From Caballeronia udeis (GTDB lineage Bacteria > Pseudomonadota > Gammaproteobacteria > Burkholderiales > Burkholderiaceae), in assembly GCF_001544555.2 (NCBI RefSeq), contig NZ_FCOK02000005.1, positions 1-64,000 on the forward strand: a stretch of 64,000 bases of DNA. The letters run 5' to 3'. The position numbers were made by a program, and so were the translations under genes. Under the pieces are notes generated by a model. It did not search any database. It was not told the DNA's origin and was given only the letters and a program-made list of their open reading frames with translations. How positions within the stretch are numbered: the stretch's first letter is position 1; each line of letters starts with the position of its first letter. Positions 51,913 to 60,966 of the stretch are shown one piece after another.

Positions 51913-52708
51913 TTCGGCTTCCACCGGTGGCAAGCTCGCCATCACGCGCTTGCCACCGGGCATTTATGGCGTTGTTGGCGTGCTCGCGGCGGGCGCCGCG
52001 TTGTGGTCGCTCGCGCCCGAGGCCGGCTCGCGTGGCGAGACACTGGCGCGCTTCGTTGAATGGACGCCGGCACTGCTCCACGGCTTCGCCATGAACGTGC
52101 TGATCAGCATTGGCGCGATTTTCATAGGGACGGTGCTTGGGCTGCTTGCGGGCGCGCTAGCGATGTCGAAAACATTCGCGGGGCGGCTGGCAAGAGTGTG
52201 GATTGTCGCATTTCGCAATGCGCCGTGGCTTGTGCTGATCTATTTCACCACCTATGTGTTTCCCTTCGAGATCCATGCGTTCGGCACCATTGTGCCGTTT
52301 CCCGACTGGCTCAAAGTGATGCTTGGGCTCGCCCTGCCGGCGAGCGCAAACATAGCGGAAGTATTTCGCGGCGCGGTGGCGTCCATCCCTTCCGCGCAGT
52401 GGGAAGCCGCTGCTTCGCTTGCGTTCTCCCGCCGGCAGATCCTGCTGAAAATAGTCGTGCCGCAATGCGTGCGCCGTATGTTGCCGCCGTGGATGAACGT
52501 GTACGCCATCATCACCATGGGCACCGCGCTGTCGTCGCTGGTCGGGATCCACGACCTGCTGGACACCGCGCAGATCGCCAGCAGTACGGTTGCACGCAGC
52601 AGCTTTACCGTGCTGACCTACGTTGCGACGCTCGTGATCTTCTTCGCGTACTGCTATCCCATTTCGTGGCTCACGCGCACATTTGAAAAGCGGCTGAGGA
52701 CCGCATAA
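51902..52708 (+). CDS. Amino-acid ABC transporter permease (second)
   Basis: A 268-residue partner permease: LLHGFAMNVLISIGAIFIGTVLGLL, IVAFRNAPWLVLIYFTTY and the docking loop QWEAAASLAFSRRQILLKIVVPQCVRRMLPPWMNVY. It forms the heteromeric channel with the product of 51169. The operon carries no ATPase gene of its own; the one at 49126 fits. Confidence 0.92.
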   Translation: MATDSASTGGKLAITRLPPGIYGVVGVLAAGAALWSLAPEAGSRGETLARFVEWTPALLHGFAMNVLISIGAIFIGTVLGLLAGALAMSKTFAGRLARVWIVAFRNAPWLVLIYFTTYVFPFEIHAFGTIVPFPDWLKVMLGLALPASANIAEVFRGAVASIPSAQWEAAASLAFSRRQILLKIVVPQCVRRMLPPWMNVYAIITMGTALSSLVGIHDLLDTAQIASSTVARSSFTVLTYVATLVIFFAYCYPISWLTRTFEKRLRTA

Positions 52709-52732
52709 AAAGCGGGCTTGGCACTTCCAGCA

Positions 52733-52772
52733 CAACGTGCAAAGCAACGCTTGAGCAACGTCATTTGCAACG
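52733..52772. promoter_or_regulatory. Four phased CAACG repeats upstream of tauA
   Basis: CAACG occurs at 52733, 52745, 52756 and 52768, at intervals of 12, 11 and 12 bases; the last three copies read GCAACG. A TATAGT -10-like hexamer at 52808-52813 has no good -35, consistent with an activator bound at the repeats, 36-75 bases upstream of it. Confidence 0.45.
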
Positions 52773-52853
52773 CACGAATGCTTCTAACCGCTTGAGCGCG
52801 GATTGCTTATAGTCGAAACCCTTCCACAAGACACACTTGAACCGGGGCTTCCG

Positions 52854-53873
52854 ATGAAACGCTTTCTCTCCTCTCTGCGCGCGTGCGCCGGCTTTGCACT
52901 CTTCGCCGTGGCCGCGAGCGCCGCTCATGCGCAGTCGCGTGAAGTCGTGATCGGCTATCAGGACATGGTCGTACCGTGGCGTTACGCTCAGGTGAGCGGC
53001 GCAGTCGAAAAAGCGACGGGCTACAAGGTGACGTATCGCAAGCTCGGAAGCGGCGCCGATGTGATCCGCGCGCTCGCATCCGGGTCGATCCAACTGGGTG
53101 AAGCCGGTTCCAGCCCGATCGCGGCCGGCCTCTCGCAGGGCGTGGATATTTCCCTGTTCTGGATCCTCGACAACATCAACGACGCCGAAGCACTCGTTGC
53201 CCGCGACGGCTCGGGCGTGACCAGGATAAGCGATCTCAAGGGCAAGAAGATCGGCCTGCCGTTCGTCTCCACCTCTCACTTCCACGCGCTGGTCGCGTTG
53301 CAAAACGCCGGGGTCGATCCGTCGACTGTAAAGATCCTGAACCTGCGGCCGCCTGAAGTGGCCGCGGCGTGGGAACGCGGTGATATCGACGCCACCTATA
53401 TCTGGGACCCGGTGCTGGCGAAGGTCAAGAAGAACGGCAAGGTGCTGATTACATCGGGTGAAGTCGCGAAGGAAACCGGCAAGGCGACCTTCGACGGTTT
53501 CGCCGTCAGCCGCAAGTTCGCGCAGGATAACGGCGCGTTCGTCACGGGCCTGGTCAAGGTGCTCGCCGCTACCGACGCTGAGTATCGCGACAACAAATCT
53601 GCCTGGATAGCCGGGTCGAAGCAGGTTCAGGACGTGGCGCAGGAATCGGGGGCAACCGCTGCCGACGTGCCCGCCAGTCTTGCGCTTTACGCCTTCCCGA
53701 CCGTCACCGAGCAGGCTTCACCGGCCTGGCTTGGCGGCGGCGCTCAGTCGGGCGCCGCGAAGTCGCTGGCCGCCACCGCAGCCTTCCTGAAGACGCAAGG
53801 CACGATCCAGAACGTGCTGCCCGACTATTCGGTCGGTGTCGACCCACGCTTCGTACAGCATGCATCGCGATGA
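52854..53873 (+). CDS. tauA: Taurine/sulfonate ABC substrate-binding protein
   Basis: A 339-residue periplasmic protein: signal peptide ending AHA, then [77 protein letters not shown], which is the TauA pattern. ATG 52854 gives the signal peptide; the frame extends to 52803 without a better start. Its stop overlaps the tauB start (ATGA). It binds taurine or a closely related sulfonate in the periplasm. Confidence 0.9.
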   Translation: MKRFLSSLRACAGFALFAVAASAAHAQSREVVIGYQDMVVPWRYAQVSGAVEKATGYKVTYRKLGSGADVIRALASGSIQLGEAGSSPIAAGLSQGVDISLFWILDNINDAEALVARDGSGVTRISDLKGKKIGLPFVSTSHFHALVALQNAGVDPSTVKILNLRPPEVAAAWERGDIDATYIWDPVLAKVKKNGKVLITSGEVAKETGKATFDGFAVSRKFAQDNGAFVTGLVKVLAATDAEYRDNKSAWIAGSKQVQDVAQESGATAADVPASLALYAFPTVTEQASPAWLGGGAQSGAAKSLAATAAFLKTQGTIQNVLPDYSVGVDPRFVQHASR

Positions 53874-54661
53874 GCACGCTGGACATTCGCGGCCTCGGCG
53901 TGACCTATGAGGGCGCGACAACGGCTGCCCTCGCGGGCGTCGACCTGCAGATCGACAGCGGCGAGTTCGTGGTTGCGCTCGGCGCCTCCGGATGCGGCAA
54001 GACAACCTTGCTGAACTGCCTCGCAGGCTTCATCGATCCGACTGCCGGCGAGGCGCGCCTGAATGGTGAGCTGATCGTCGGGCCCGGCGCCGAACGCGGC
54101 GTCGTGTTTCAGAAATATGCGCTGATGCCCTGGCTGAATGTGATTGACAACGTCGCGCTCGGACTTCGTTTTCAGGGCGTCGGACGGACGCGGCGTCTTG
54201 AGATAGCACGCGAAACGCTGGCCCTGGTCGGCCTGGAAAAGCACGCGAACGCGCGGGTGTATGCGCTTTCGGGCGGCATGCAGCAACGCGTGGGGATAGC
54301 ACGCGCGCTTGCGAGCGATCCGCAGGTGCTGCTGATGGATGAACCCATGGGCGCGCTCGACGCGCTCACCCGCGAGACCATGCAGGAACTCGTGCTCGAT
54401 GTCTGGGGCCGCACCCGCAAGACCATTTTCTTCATCACGCATAGCGTGGAAGAAGCGCTGTTCCTCGCAACGCGGCTGGTCCTGATGACGCCGGGTCCCG
54501 GCCGCATTGCCGAAAGCCACGCGTTGCCGTTTGCGCGGCAATTTCTCGAATCGCGCGACGCACGCGCGGTGAAGTCGTCGCCCACGTTCATTGAATGGCG
54601 CGAGCGGCTGGTTAGGCGACTGCACGACGGATCGCACGCTACGCTGCAGGAGGTGGGTTGA
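53870..54661 (+). CDS. tauB: Taurine ABC transporter ATP-binding protein
   Basis: A 263-residue ATPase: Walker [11 protein letters not shown]-loop [17 protein letters not shown], signature [19 protein letters not shown], Walker [17 protein letters not shown] and switch [25 protein letters not shown], all TauB-like. It overlaps tauA by four bases and tauC by one (TGATG). Confidence 0.92.
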   Translation: MSTLDIRGLGVTYEGATTAALAGVDLQIDSGEFVVALGASGCGKTTLLNCLAGFIDPTAGEARLNGELIVGPGAERGVVFQKYALMPWLNVIDNVALGLRFQGVGRTRRLEIARETLALVGLEKHANARVYALSGGMQQRVGIARALASDPQVLLMDEPMGALDALTRETMQELVLDVWGRTRKTIFFITHSVEEALFLATRLVLMTPGPGRIAESHALPFARQFLESRDARAVKSSPTFIEWRERLVRRLHDGSHATLQEVG

Positions 54662-55512
54662 TGAGTTCGATCGACTCGCTGCCGCCTGCTGTGACCGTGT
54701 CTCAAGTACAGCGCCGCCGCAAGCCACGGCGTGGCCTTCCGGGCGAAGGCCCGACTGCAGTCCTGAGTGTGCTGTCGGTGGCCGCCATTGCCGCGCTATG
54801 GTGGGCGGCAACGTCATTTCATTGGGTGGCGCCGCTTTTCCTGCCCTCGCCGCAAGCGGTGTGGAGCGCATTCATCGACGCGTGGAATGGCCGTATTCAA
54901 GGCGGTCTGCCGCTGTCCGAGCATTTGTTGTGGAGCGCCATCCGCGTGTTCGGCGCGTTCGCGCTAGCGAGCGTGACGGCTGTGCCTGTCGGCATCCTGA
55001 TGGGGGTCAGCCGCATCGCACGGGGCCTGCTCGATCCACCGTTGGAGTTTTACCGGCCCCTGCCGCCGCTCGCTTATTTACCGCTGGTCGTGATCTGGTT
55101 CGGTATCGATGAAACCGCGAAGCTGATCGTGATCTATCTCGCCTGCTTCGCGCCGATTGCGATGGCGGCACGGGCAGGTGCCCGGAGCGCTACCGCGGAA
55201 CAGGTGAACGCAGCGTATTCGCTTGGCGGGAGCTTCGCACAGGTCGTACGTTTTGTTGTTCTGCCGGCTGCGTTGCCCGAGATCCTGACGGGCTTGCGGA
55301 TCGCTATCGGGTTTGGGTGGACGACGCTTGTCGCGGCCGAGATGGTGGCGGCAACGGCCGGACTTGGGCAAATGGTGCTGAACGCATCGAGCTTTCTCAG
55401 AACCGATGTCGTGGTGATGGGCATCGTGTTGATCGGATTGATCGCGTGGACTTTCGATCTCGGTATGCGCGCACTGGAGCGGCGGCTGGTGCCCTGGCGC
55501 GGGAAGCTTTAA
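54661..55512 (+). CDS. tauC: Taurine ABC transporter permease
   Basis: A 283-residue permease with six helices: FLPSPQAVWSAFIDAW, FYRPLPPLAYLPLVVIWFGIDETAKLIVI and the docking loop NAAYSLGGSFAQVVRFVVLPAALPEILTGLR, matching TauC. AGGAGGT just upstream selects ATG 54661. The taurine dioxygenase gene tauD that usually follows is absent; a toxin-antitoxin pair lies downstream instead. Confidence 0.92.
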   Translation: MSSIDSLPPAVTVSQVQRRRKPRRGLPGEGPTAVLSVLSVAAIAALWWAATSFHWVAPLFLPSPQAVWSAFIDAWNGRIQGGLPLSEHLLWSAIRVFGAFALASVTAVPVGILMGVSRIARGLLDPPLEFYRPLPPLAYLPLVVIWFGIDETAKLIVIYLACFAPIAMAARAGARSATAEQVNAAYSLGGSFAQVVRFVVLPAALPEILTGLRIAIGFGWTTLVAAEMVAATAGLGQMVLNASSFLRTDVVVMGIVLIGLIAWTFDLGMRALERRLVPWRGKL

Positions 55513-55565
55513 GCAGTGGCCGTCCTTGGCGAGCGTGAGGGGGCGGAGCGCTGAATCGTGATCCC

Positions 55566-55594
55566 TTGCGCTCAAACTGAAAAAGGGCGACAAT
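55566..55594 (+). promoter_or_regulatory. Promoter candidate for the toxin-antitoxin operon
   Basis: TTGCGC (55566-55571) and GACAAT (55589-55594) are spaced by 17 bases. The -10 overlaps the first bases of the 22-bp palindrome, so a bound antitoxin would block RNA polymerase. Confidence 0.45.
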
Positions 55595-55614
55595 GCATCG
55601 CAATTGCGATGCAT
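55593..55614. promoter_or_regulatory. Perfect 22-bp palindrome, toxin-antitoxin operator
   Basis: The half-site is ATGCATCGCAA, repeated exactly in reverse complement with no spacer. It ends 12 bases before the antitoxin start codon. Ribbon-helix-helix antitoxins repress their own operons at such sites. Confidence 0.75.
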
Positions 55615-55626
55615 GGAGCATGAATC

Positions 55627-55905
55627 ATGAAAACAGCTACTTTCCCGTCGGTGAGGGTCGAGCCAGAATTGCGCGAGGCCGCCGAAAGCGTCTTGCAGGA
55701 AGGTGAGAGTCTCTCCGGTTTTGTCGAACAGGCGATCCGCGAAAATATCCTCCGTCGCCAGCATCATAGTGAGTTCGTCGCACGAGGACTTGCGTCTCGT
55801 GACGACGCGAAACGCAGCGGCGACTACATTTCCGCCGAGGAAGTACTTTCTCGCTTGAGTAAGCGGCTAGACGCCGCGAAGGCGCGGAGCAAGACGCGCC
55901 GATGA
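55627..55905 (+). CDS. ParD/CopG-like ribbon-helix-helix antitoxin
   Basis: A 92-residue protein whose first 45 residues fit a ribbon-helix-helix DNA-binding fold: FPSVRVEPELREAAESVLQEGESLSGFVEQAIRENI. The remainder is a charged tail that would wrap the toxin (SAEEVLSRLSKRLDAAKARSKTRR). It would neutralise the toxin and repress the operon at the 22-bp palindrome directly upstream. Its stop overlaps the toxin start (ATGA). Confidence 0.85.
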   Translation: MKTATFPSVRVEPELREAAESVLQEGESLSGFVEQAIRENILRRQHHSEFVARGLASRDDAKRSGDYISAEEVLSRLSKRLDAAKARSKTRR

Positions 55906-56210
55906 CGTTCGAAATACGCTTTACCGGTAGTGCCGCAGAAGATCTCGAACGACTTTACGACTTCATCCTCACACCCGATACGCAGGAAGTATCGCTGGCC
56001 GAGCGCGCTCTTCGCGCAGTCTACGAGGGCATTGCCACGCTTCGCGCCTCACCCTTTACCTGTCGAAAGGCACAGTCCAATCTTCCCTTTCTGCGGGAAC
56101 TGATCATCCCTTTCGGGAGATCCGGATATTTAGCGCTATTTGAAATTGACGATAGAGATACAGTAACGATCCTGGCGGTACGACATCAGTTGGAAGACGA
56201 CTACTACTAG
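55902..56210 (+). CDS. RelE/ParE family toxin
   Basis: A 102-residue RelE/ParE-fold protein: FEIRFTGSAAEDLERLYDFIL at the start, AERALRAVYEGIATLRASPFTCRKA in the helical part, and the C-terminal FGRSGYLALFEIDDRDTVTILAVRHQLEDDYY with the conserved strand-turn end. RelE members cleave mRNA and ParE members poison gyrase; the sequence does not separate the two. Translationally coupled to the antitoxin. The pair could stabilise this region of the replicon. Confidence 0.87.
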   Translation: MTFEIRFTGSAAEDLERLYDFILTPDTQEVSLAERALRAVYEGIATLRASPFTCRKAQSNLPFLRELIIPFGRSGYLALFEIDDRDTVTILAVRHQLEDDYY

Positions 56211-56321
56211 CCGTCCATGACGAAACCGTTGGCGTAGCTGAACGTAAGCGCAAGATCCGGGGCGTATCGCGCGCCTTGGCACAGCATGATGATCAGGCCA
56301 CCTCCCAAGGAGCCTCACGTC

Positions 56322-57563
56322 ATGCATCCCCCGCCAAACCAGCGCATTTCCTTACCGCCCGCATTCCATCGTCTGGCATGGTCGAATCTGCTGGCGCAGT
56401 CCGCCGAACAGATCAGTCTTGCCGCCGCGCCGCTCGTTGCAGTGTTCCTGCTAGGCGCAAGCGCTGCGCAAACCGGCCTGCTGCAAACCGCCCAGACCCT
56501 CCCCTTCCTGCTGCTCTCGTTACCAATGGGCGTCTATGCCGACCGTCACTCCAGACGCGGACTCATGGCCAGTGCAGAAGCCGTTCGCGTACTGGCAATG
56601 ATCACGATCCTCGCGCTGATCGGAGCCCACCTCCTCACACTCCCACTGCTCGCTGTCTGCGGTTTTATCGGCGCGGCGGGTACGGTCGCTTATAGCGTCG
56701 CGGCGCCTTCGCTCGTTCCCTCTCTCGTGCCCCGCGCCGCGTTGCCGGCAGCAAACGGGCGTATCGAGCTGGCGAGAAGCGTGGCGTACTCGGCGGGCCC
56801 GGCAATAGGCGGGGTGATCGTAGGATCCGTGGGGGCGGGCTGGGCCTACGCGCTGGCGACCATGCTGTCGGCCCTCGCCGTCGCGCTGCTGTGTGCGTTG
56901 CCCATCTCGGCGCATCCTCCCAGGACCGGGCGGCATTTCCTCGCCGAAGTACGCGAGGGTGCGGCTTTCGTATTCCGCGGCCCGCTGCTTCGCCCCATTC
57001 TCCTTACCGCGGTTTTCTTCAACCTCGGTTATTTCGTCTTGCAAGCGGTCTACGTGGCTTACGCGGCCCGCCATCTGCATATGTCGTCATGGGTGATCGG
57101 CATGAGCCTGGCAGCCTACGGAGCGGGCATGGTGGCCGGTGCGCTGGCGGGGCCTGAAGTGTCCCGGCGGATTTCCTTCGGCCGGACACTGGTGATCGGC
57201 CCTCTGTGCGGTTTCCTGGCATCGGTGCTGATGAGCGCAACACTATTTTCGCCAGACGTATGGATGGCCTGCGTGAGCTTCTTTTTGCTCGGCGCCGGTC
57301 CGGTGCTGTGGACGATCGGATCAACCACATTGCGCCAGGCGATCACACCCCACGCCATGCTCGGCAGAGTGTCGGCCATCATGAGCACCGCCACCTATGG
57401 AGCGCGTCCCGTTGGCGCGCTGCTGGGCGCCGCCCTCGCGACGCAGACAGGCGTGGGCGCGTGCCTGCTGATGTCGAGCGTGGCCTTCGCGATCCAGTTA
57501 GGGGTGATCGTCCTGTCCCCGGTCACGCAACTGACGGCACTTCCCGAAGGCGCGGCGTCTTGA
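56322..57563 (+). CDS. MFS transporter (EntS/multidrug-type)
   Basis: A 413-residue transporter with twelve helices: FHRLAWSNLLAQSAEQISLAAAPLVAVFLLGASAAQTGLLQTAQTLPFLLLSLPMGVYADRHSRRGLM includes the D-R-x-x-R-R loop. AAGGAG seven bases before ATG 56322 decides the start; the frame is open to 56286. The family includes enterobactin exporter EntS and macrolide exporters. It lies alone between the toxin gene and the polysaccharide locus. Confidence 0.87.
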   Translation: MHPPPNQRISLPPAFHRLAWSNLLAQSAEQISLAAAPLVAVFLLGASAAQTGLLQTAQTLPFLLLSLPMGVYADRHSRRGLMASAEAVRVLAMITILALIGAHLLTLPLLAVCGFIGAAGTVAYSVAAPSLVPSLVPRAALPAANGRIELARSVAYSAGPAIGGVIVGSVGAGWAYALATMLSALAVALLCALPISAHPPRTGRHFLAEVREGAAFVFRGPLLRPILLTAVFFNLGYFVLQAVYVAYAARHLHMSSWVIGMSLAAYGAGMVAGALAGPEVSRRISFGRTLVIGPLCGFLASVLMSATLFSPDVWMACVSFFLLGAGPVLWTIGSTTLRQAITPHAMLGRVSAIMSTATYGARPVGALLGAALATQTGVGACLLMSSVAFAIQLGVIVLSPVTQLTALPEGAAS

Positions 57564-57663
57564 ATGAAGCGGCCGTTCAGGGACGTTATCCGTTAACATC
57601 GGGTTTCCCTGTTCGTACCTCGTCCCGCACGCTTCCGGGACCGCTTCTCCCACCGGTCATTCA

Positions 57664-58971
57664 ATGAACCCTACAGGACGTTCGCGACGCCGCTTGCTGA
57701 TCAACGCCGCCCTGTTGAGCGCGGCTGGCACTGCTGGACGGCTGGCGTCTGCCGCATCCACCGCCTCCGCCACGGCTGGAATTACGCCGTTCTCGCACGC
57801 CGCGCTCATGCGGGAACCGCCGGTCATTACACCCATGATGTTCGGTGCCAAAGCCGACGGCATGAGCGACGACACCGCCGCGTTCAACGCAATGTACGCA
57901 CACGTGCGCGCCACAAGCAGTCGTACGGTATTTCTACGTGGCCATCGATATCAGGCCAATGGCAGCATCTATGCACGCGACGTCTCGACCATCGGCGAAG
58001 GCGCAACGCTGACCATGGCCGTCAATAGCGAGAAGGACAGTTACGCTTTCGAATGGGGCGGCAGCGATACATTCGTGACGGAGCTCGCATTCGATTTGTC
58101 CAACCTCGGACGCAATCCGATGCAGGGCGTTGTCAACGGATGCAATGACGCCTCGAACCAGCGCTTCTTTCGCAATCGCGTCACGGCGCACACCACGGAA
58201 CCGTCGAAGCTGCAGTCGAACATCTTCGGGCTGTGGGTCCTCGGTACAGGTCTCAACGGCCTCTACGTGCTCGATAACCAGTTCGAGGGCTGCTCATACG
58301 GCGTCCAGGTCAACAACCAGGACGGCATGGACAAAAACGTCCGCAAGCAGCCGCTCGGGAAACCTTCGCAACACATTCACATCCGCGGCAACACCTGTAT
58401 TGATGCAACGATCGGCGTGAATACACCGCACGTCATGTGCTCGAACGTGGTGATAGAAGGCAACACAATCACGCCAAAGAACCTGCACCTCGATCTGCCT
58501 CTCAACGTGGCGCATGTGACAGAACTGGTGGTCTACGGGAATACGGTGACGTCGAACACGGCGAGCGCGAACGGGACACTTCATATTGAGGACGCCAGCG
58601 GCGCGGTGACGGTGAGTGCGAATGTCGTGACTGCGCTCGCCGCCAACAACGGCATCCAGTTCGGCGTCGATCCAAGCGCGAGCCACGACGCACGGCCCGC
58701 CATGCGCGCCGTCATCATGGCCAATCATGTGCAGGGATCGCTTGCATCGCTTACATCAACCGCGTCGATTCCGCATGGCGAGACGATCGGTATTTTGCTG
58801 CCGGACCCCGGCACCATCGACACCACGGTCACAGGCAACTATGTGGCAGGCTTCACGCAGGGTATCAATGCGGTAGCGGCGTCTACGGTGTTCGGCAACA
58901 CCATCGCAAACTGCCCCGTTCCGCTGCGCCTGTCGAAGGACAGCGCAGCCCGCCAGAACGTGGTCAAGTGA
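57664..58971 (+). CDS. Tat-exported right-handed beta-helix protein
   Basis: A 435-residue protein with a twin-arginine leader (RSRRRLLINAALLSAAGTAG) and a pectate-lyase-like beta-helix. It opens with the GAKADGMSDDTAAFNAMYAHV start common to pectate lyase/GH55-type and phage tail-spike-like folds. Rungs with regularly spaced Asn/Gly follow (HIHIRGNTCIDATIGV, NVVIEGNTITPKN, LVVYGNTVTSN, VTVSANVVTAL). It probably binds or cleaves a polysaccharide in the periplasm or outside. The converging Wzy-like gene overlaps its end by 8 bases, suggesting an exopolysaccharide-processing role. Confidence 0.82.
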   Translation: MNPTGRSRRRLLINAALLSAAGTAGRLASAASTASATAGITPFSHAALMREPPVITPMMFGAKADGMSDDTAAFNAMYAHVRATSSRTVFLRGHRYQANGSIYARDVSTIGEGATLTMAVNSEKDSYAFEWGGSDTFVTELAFDLSNLGRNPMQGVVNGCNDASNQRFFRNRVTAHTTEPSKLQSNIFGLWVLGTGLNGLYVLDNQFEGCSYGVQVNNQDGMDKNVRKQPLGKPSQHIHIRGNTCIDATIGVNTPHVMCSNVVIEGNTITPKNLHLDLPLNVAHVTELVVYGNTVTSNTASANGTLHIEDASGAVTVSANVVTALAANNGIQFGVDPSASHDARPAMRAVIMANHVQGSLASLTSTASIPHGETIGILLPDPGTIDTTVTGNYVAGFTQGINAVAASTVFGNTIANCPVPLRLSKDSAARQNVVK

Positions 58972-60343
58972 TCAAGGCATCAGGTGTGTTGACCACGGGC
59001 GGCGAAGGCATCGGGCTCTCGACCGGCTGATGAGCCGCAACTGAGGGCGCAAACAGGTTGACCGATTCCCGAAAGCCGCGAAAGCCGGCAATTTTCCGCG
59101 GCTCCTTGGCCTTGCGCGGAATCATCCGGGGCACGAACACCATGCCAATGACATACATCATCGGCGCCCCCGCGATCGGCTGCGAGATCAGCGCGGTGAT
59201 CAATAATGGGGTACATGCCGCGACCTTCTTCCAGTTCATGCCAGGCCCAAGCCTGAAGCCGGACAACAAGAGCACCTGACAGCCAAATCCAAACAAGCCC
59301 ATCATGCCCAACTCGGCGATCAGGCAGATGCCGTCGTTCGTGGCAAGGCTTGAATAGAGCCCATTGCCAAACGGATTCCGACGCACATCGTCAAGACCCC
59401 GCCTGATCGAATCCTCGCGATCGGACAACGACGAGCCGTGCGTCACTGCCTTATCTTCCAGACCAATATAAGGGGTGTACATGGACACGGGATAAACGAG
59501 GCCGATCACCACTGCGGTCAGCACCACGCGCCATGTACGAACACGCCCCCCCGAGAACAGGGCGATGGTACCCATGGTCATCACGAGCAACGCGATCCCG
59601 AGTGACGAAAACGCGCAGATCGTCCCGCCGGCCAGACCAAACATGACTATCTTCGAACGCCGTGTGAAGGCCTCGTACGCGAGACAAAAGCAGGCCACTG
59701 CCTGATAGATCCCGGCCTCGCGAAAGAACCCGCAATAGCGGTCGAGTTTCACCGAGCCCGAAACAAAGTCGCCATAAAGCATGGAGAACGGGAAGTAGAC
59801 AGCGCCGGTGGTGGTCTGCTGATGCAGCGTGACTTCGGTATAGCCCTTCACGTCGACAGTGAACAGGAACAACGACTCCTTGCCCCCGAGCAGGTTCGAG
59901 AGCGCGACGGTCACCATGCTGGACAGTCCGAGGACGGCTATGACCGTGCACAACGTCCTGAAAAACGTGCGGTTGGCTTCCTCATCGATAAGAAACGCTC
60001 CATAAGCCAGCGCGACGACCATGGTGGCGATGAACTCCTTGAACATCCAGTCGAGCTGCGACATCTCGAAGACGATCGAGATCGGACAAATGTACAGCCA
60101 GTAGAGTCCGAGCAAGCCAAGCAAGGTTGCGACGTCCCAGCGGATAACCGCGTTGGAGTACCGCGTCCTCTTCATGTTGTGCAGCACATGCAAACCGGTG
60201 AGCGGCACCGAGAGCGCGATCCCCATCGATGTGTAGCTCTCTCCGAGCGCAGCCGGGCGCATCAGGAACAGATTGAGCACCAGCCCAAGACTGACCAGGC
60301 CTGTCACGCTAGGGAACTTGAAAGAAAGTTGTCGCATCTGCAT
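58964..60343 (-). CDS. Wzy-like polysaccharide polymerase / O-antigen ligase-like protein
   Basis: A 459-residue integral membrane protein with about eleven helices and a large periplasmic loop in the second half (YTPYIGLEDKAVTHGSSLSDREDSIRRGLDDVRRNPFGNGLYSS). The sequence RxGLxxxxxxPxGNG before a C-terminal helix block is the common feature of Wzy polymerases and O-antigen ligases. It would join repeat units of an exopolysaccharide in the periplasm. ATG 60343 is preferred to a TTG at 60355. The flippase that should accompany it is only a remnant upstream. Confidence 0.8.
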   Translation of the reverse strand: MQMRQLSFKFPSVTGLVSLGLVLNLFLMRPAALGESYTSMGIALSVPLTGLHVLHNMKRTRYSNAVIRWDVATLLGLLGLYWLYICPISIVFEMSQLDWMFKEFIATMVVALAYGAFLIDEEANRTFFRTLCTVIAVLGLSSMVTVALSNLLGGKESLFLFTVDVKGYTEVTLHQQTTTGAVYFPFSMLYGDFVSGSVKLDRYCGFFREAGIYQAVACFCLAYEAFTRRSKIVMFGLAGGTICAFSSLGIALLVMTMGTIALFSGGRVRTWRVVLTAVVIGLVYPVSMYTPYIGLEDKAVTHGSSLSDREDSIRRGLDDVRRNPFGNGLYSSLATNDGICLIAELGMMGLFGFGCQVLLLSGFRLGPGMNWKKVAACTPLLITALISQPIAGAPMMYVIGMVFVPRMIPRKAKEPRKIAGFRGFRESVNLFAPSVAAHQPVESPMPSPPVVNTPDALIT

Positions 60344-60480
60344 GCTTGTTCGCAACCTTGTTAAACGATGAAAGGGTCCCGGTCATGACGCCGTTCGAAT
60401 CGTCGGTACAGATAGCCGAAGCGTCCTTCACACGGGAACGCATGTCGTTCACTGAAACGCCAGGAATGTTGTTCGCATGG

Positions 60481-60966
60481 TCATGCGCTCATCGAAAAAT
60501 CCTCCGGTGAAGAAGTTGTATATGCAAGTGTCCCCCCGCGCGCAAGCATCGTGGCGGCGGTTGCGCCGTTGATCCCGGCATGCTTGCTGCCGAGAAACGC
60601 GGCGCCCTTGCTTGACCAGGACACACTGAGGCAGACGAACGGCAGCGCGACACACAAGCTCAGGCCAACCTGGCAGGACTCCGGGCGCGCAATGACAATC
60701 ATGAGAAGATTGAGAAACCCGGGGACGCAAGCAACCTTCCCGTGAGCCTCCCAGCGCTTCAAGAACGATTCCGCGAAATGGAGCAAGGTCGCGCCGCCTG
60801 ACGGCGCCGCTGTTCCATGGCGATATCGTTTGCGCATGGTCTGGTCGGCCTTTTCCCCGTATCGCCTGGAGAATTCCGGCCAGATGACTTGATTGAGCAT
60901 GTTGATCAACTGAAAAGCGATTCTCGGCAGCGTGCGATAAGCGCTGAGCACACCAACGCCAAGGTT
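60481..60966 (-). pseudogene. Remnant of a Wzx-like polysaccharide flippase
   Basis: The minus-strand translation includes LGVGVLSAYRTLPRIAFQLINMLNQVIWPEFSRRYGE and then ESFLKRWEAHGKVACVPGFLNLLMIVIARPESCQVGL. This is the C-terminal third of flippases of the MATE/Wzx type (normally R-T-L-x-R at a helix start, W-P-E-x-S-x-x-Y-G, then FLxxWxxGKV). The N-terminal two thirds are missing and the expected transmembrane segment after YRHG is scrambled, so the gene is not functional. It lies upstream of the Wzy-like gene on the same strand, the usual pairing in an exopolysaccharide locus. Confidence 0.65.
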
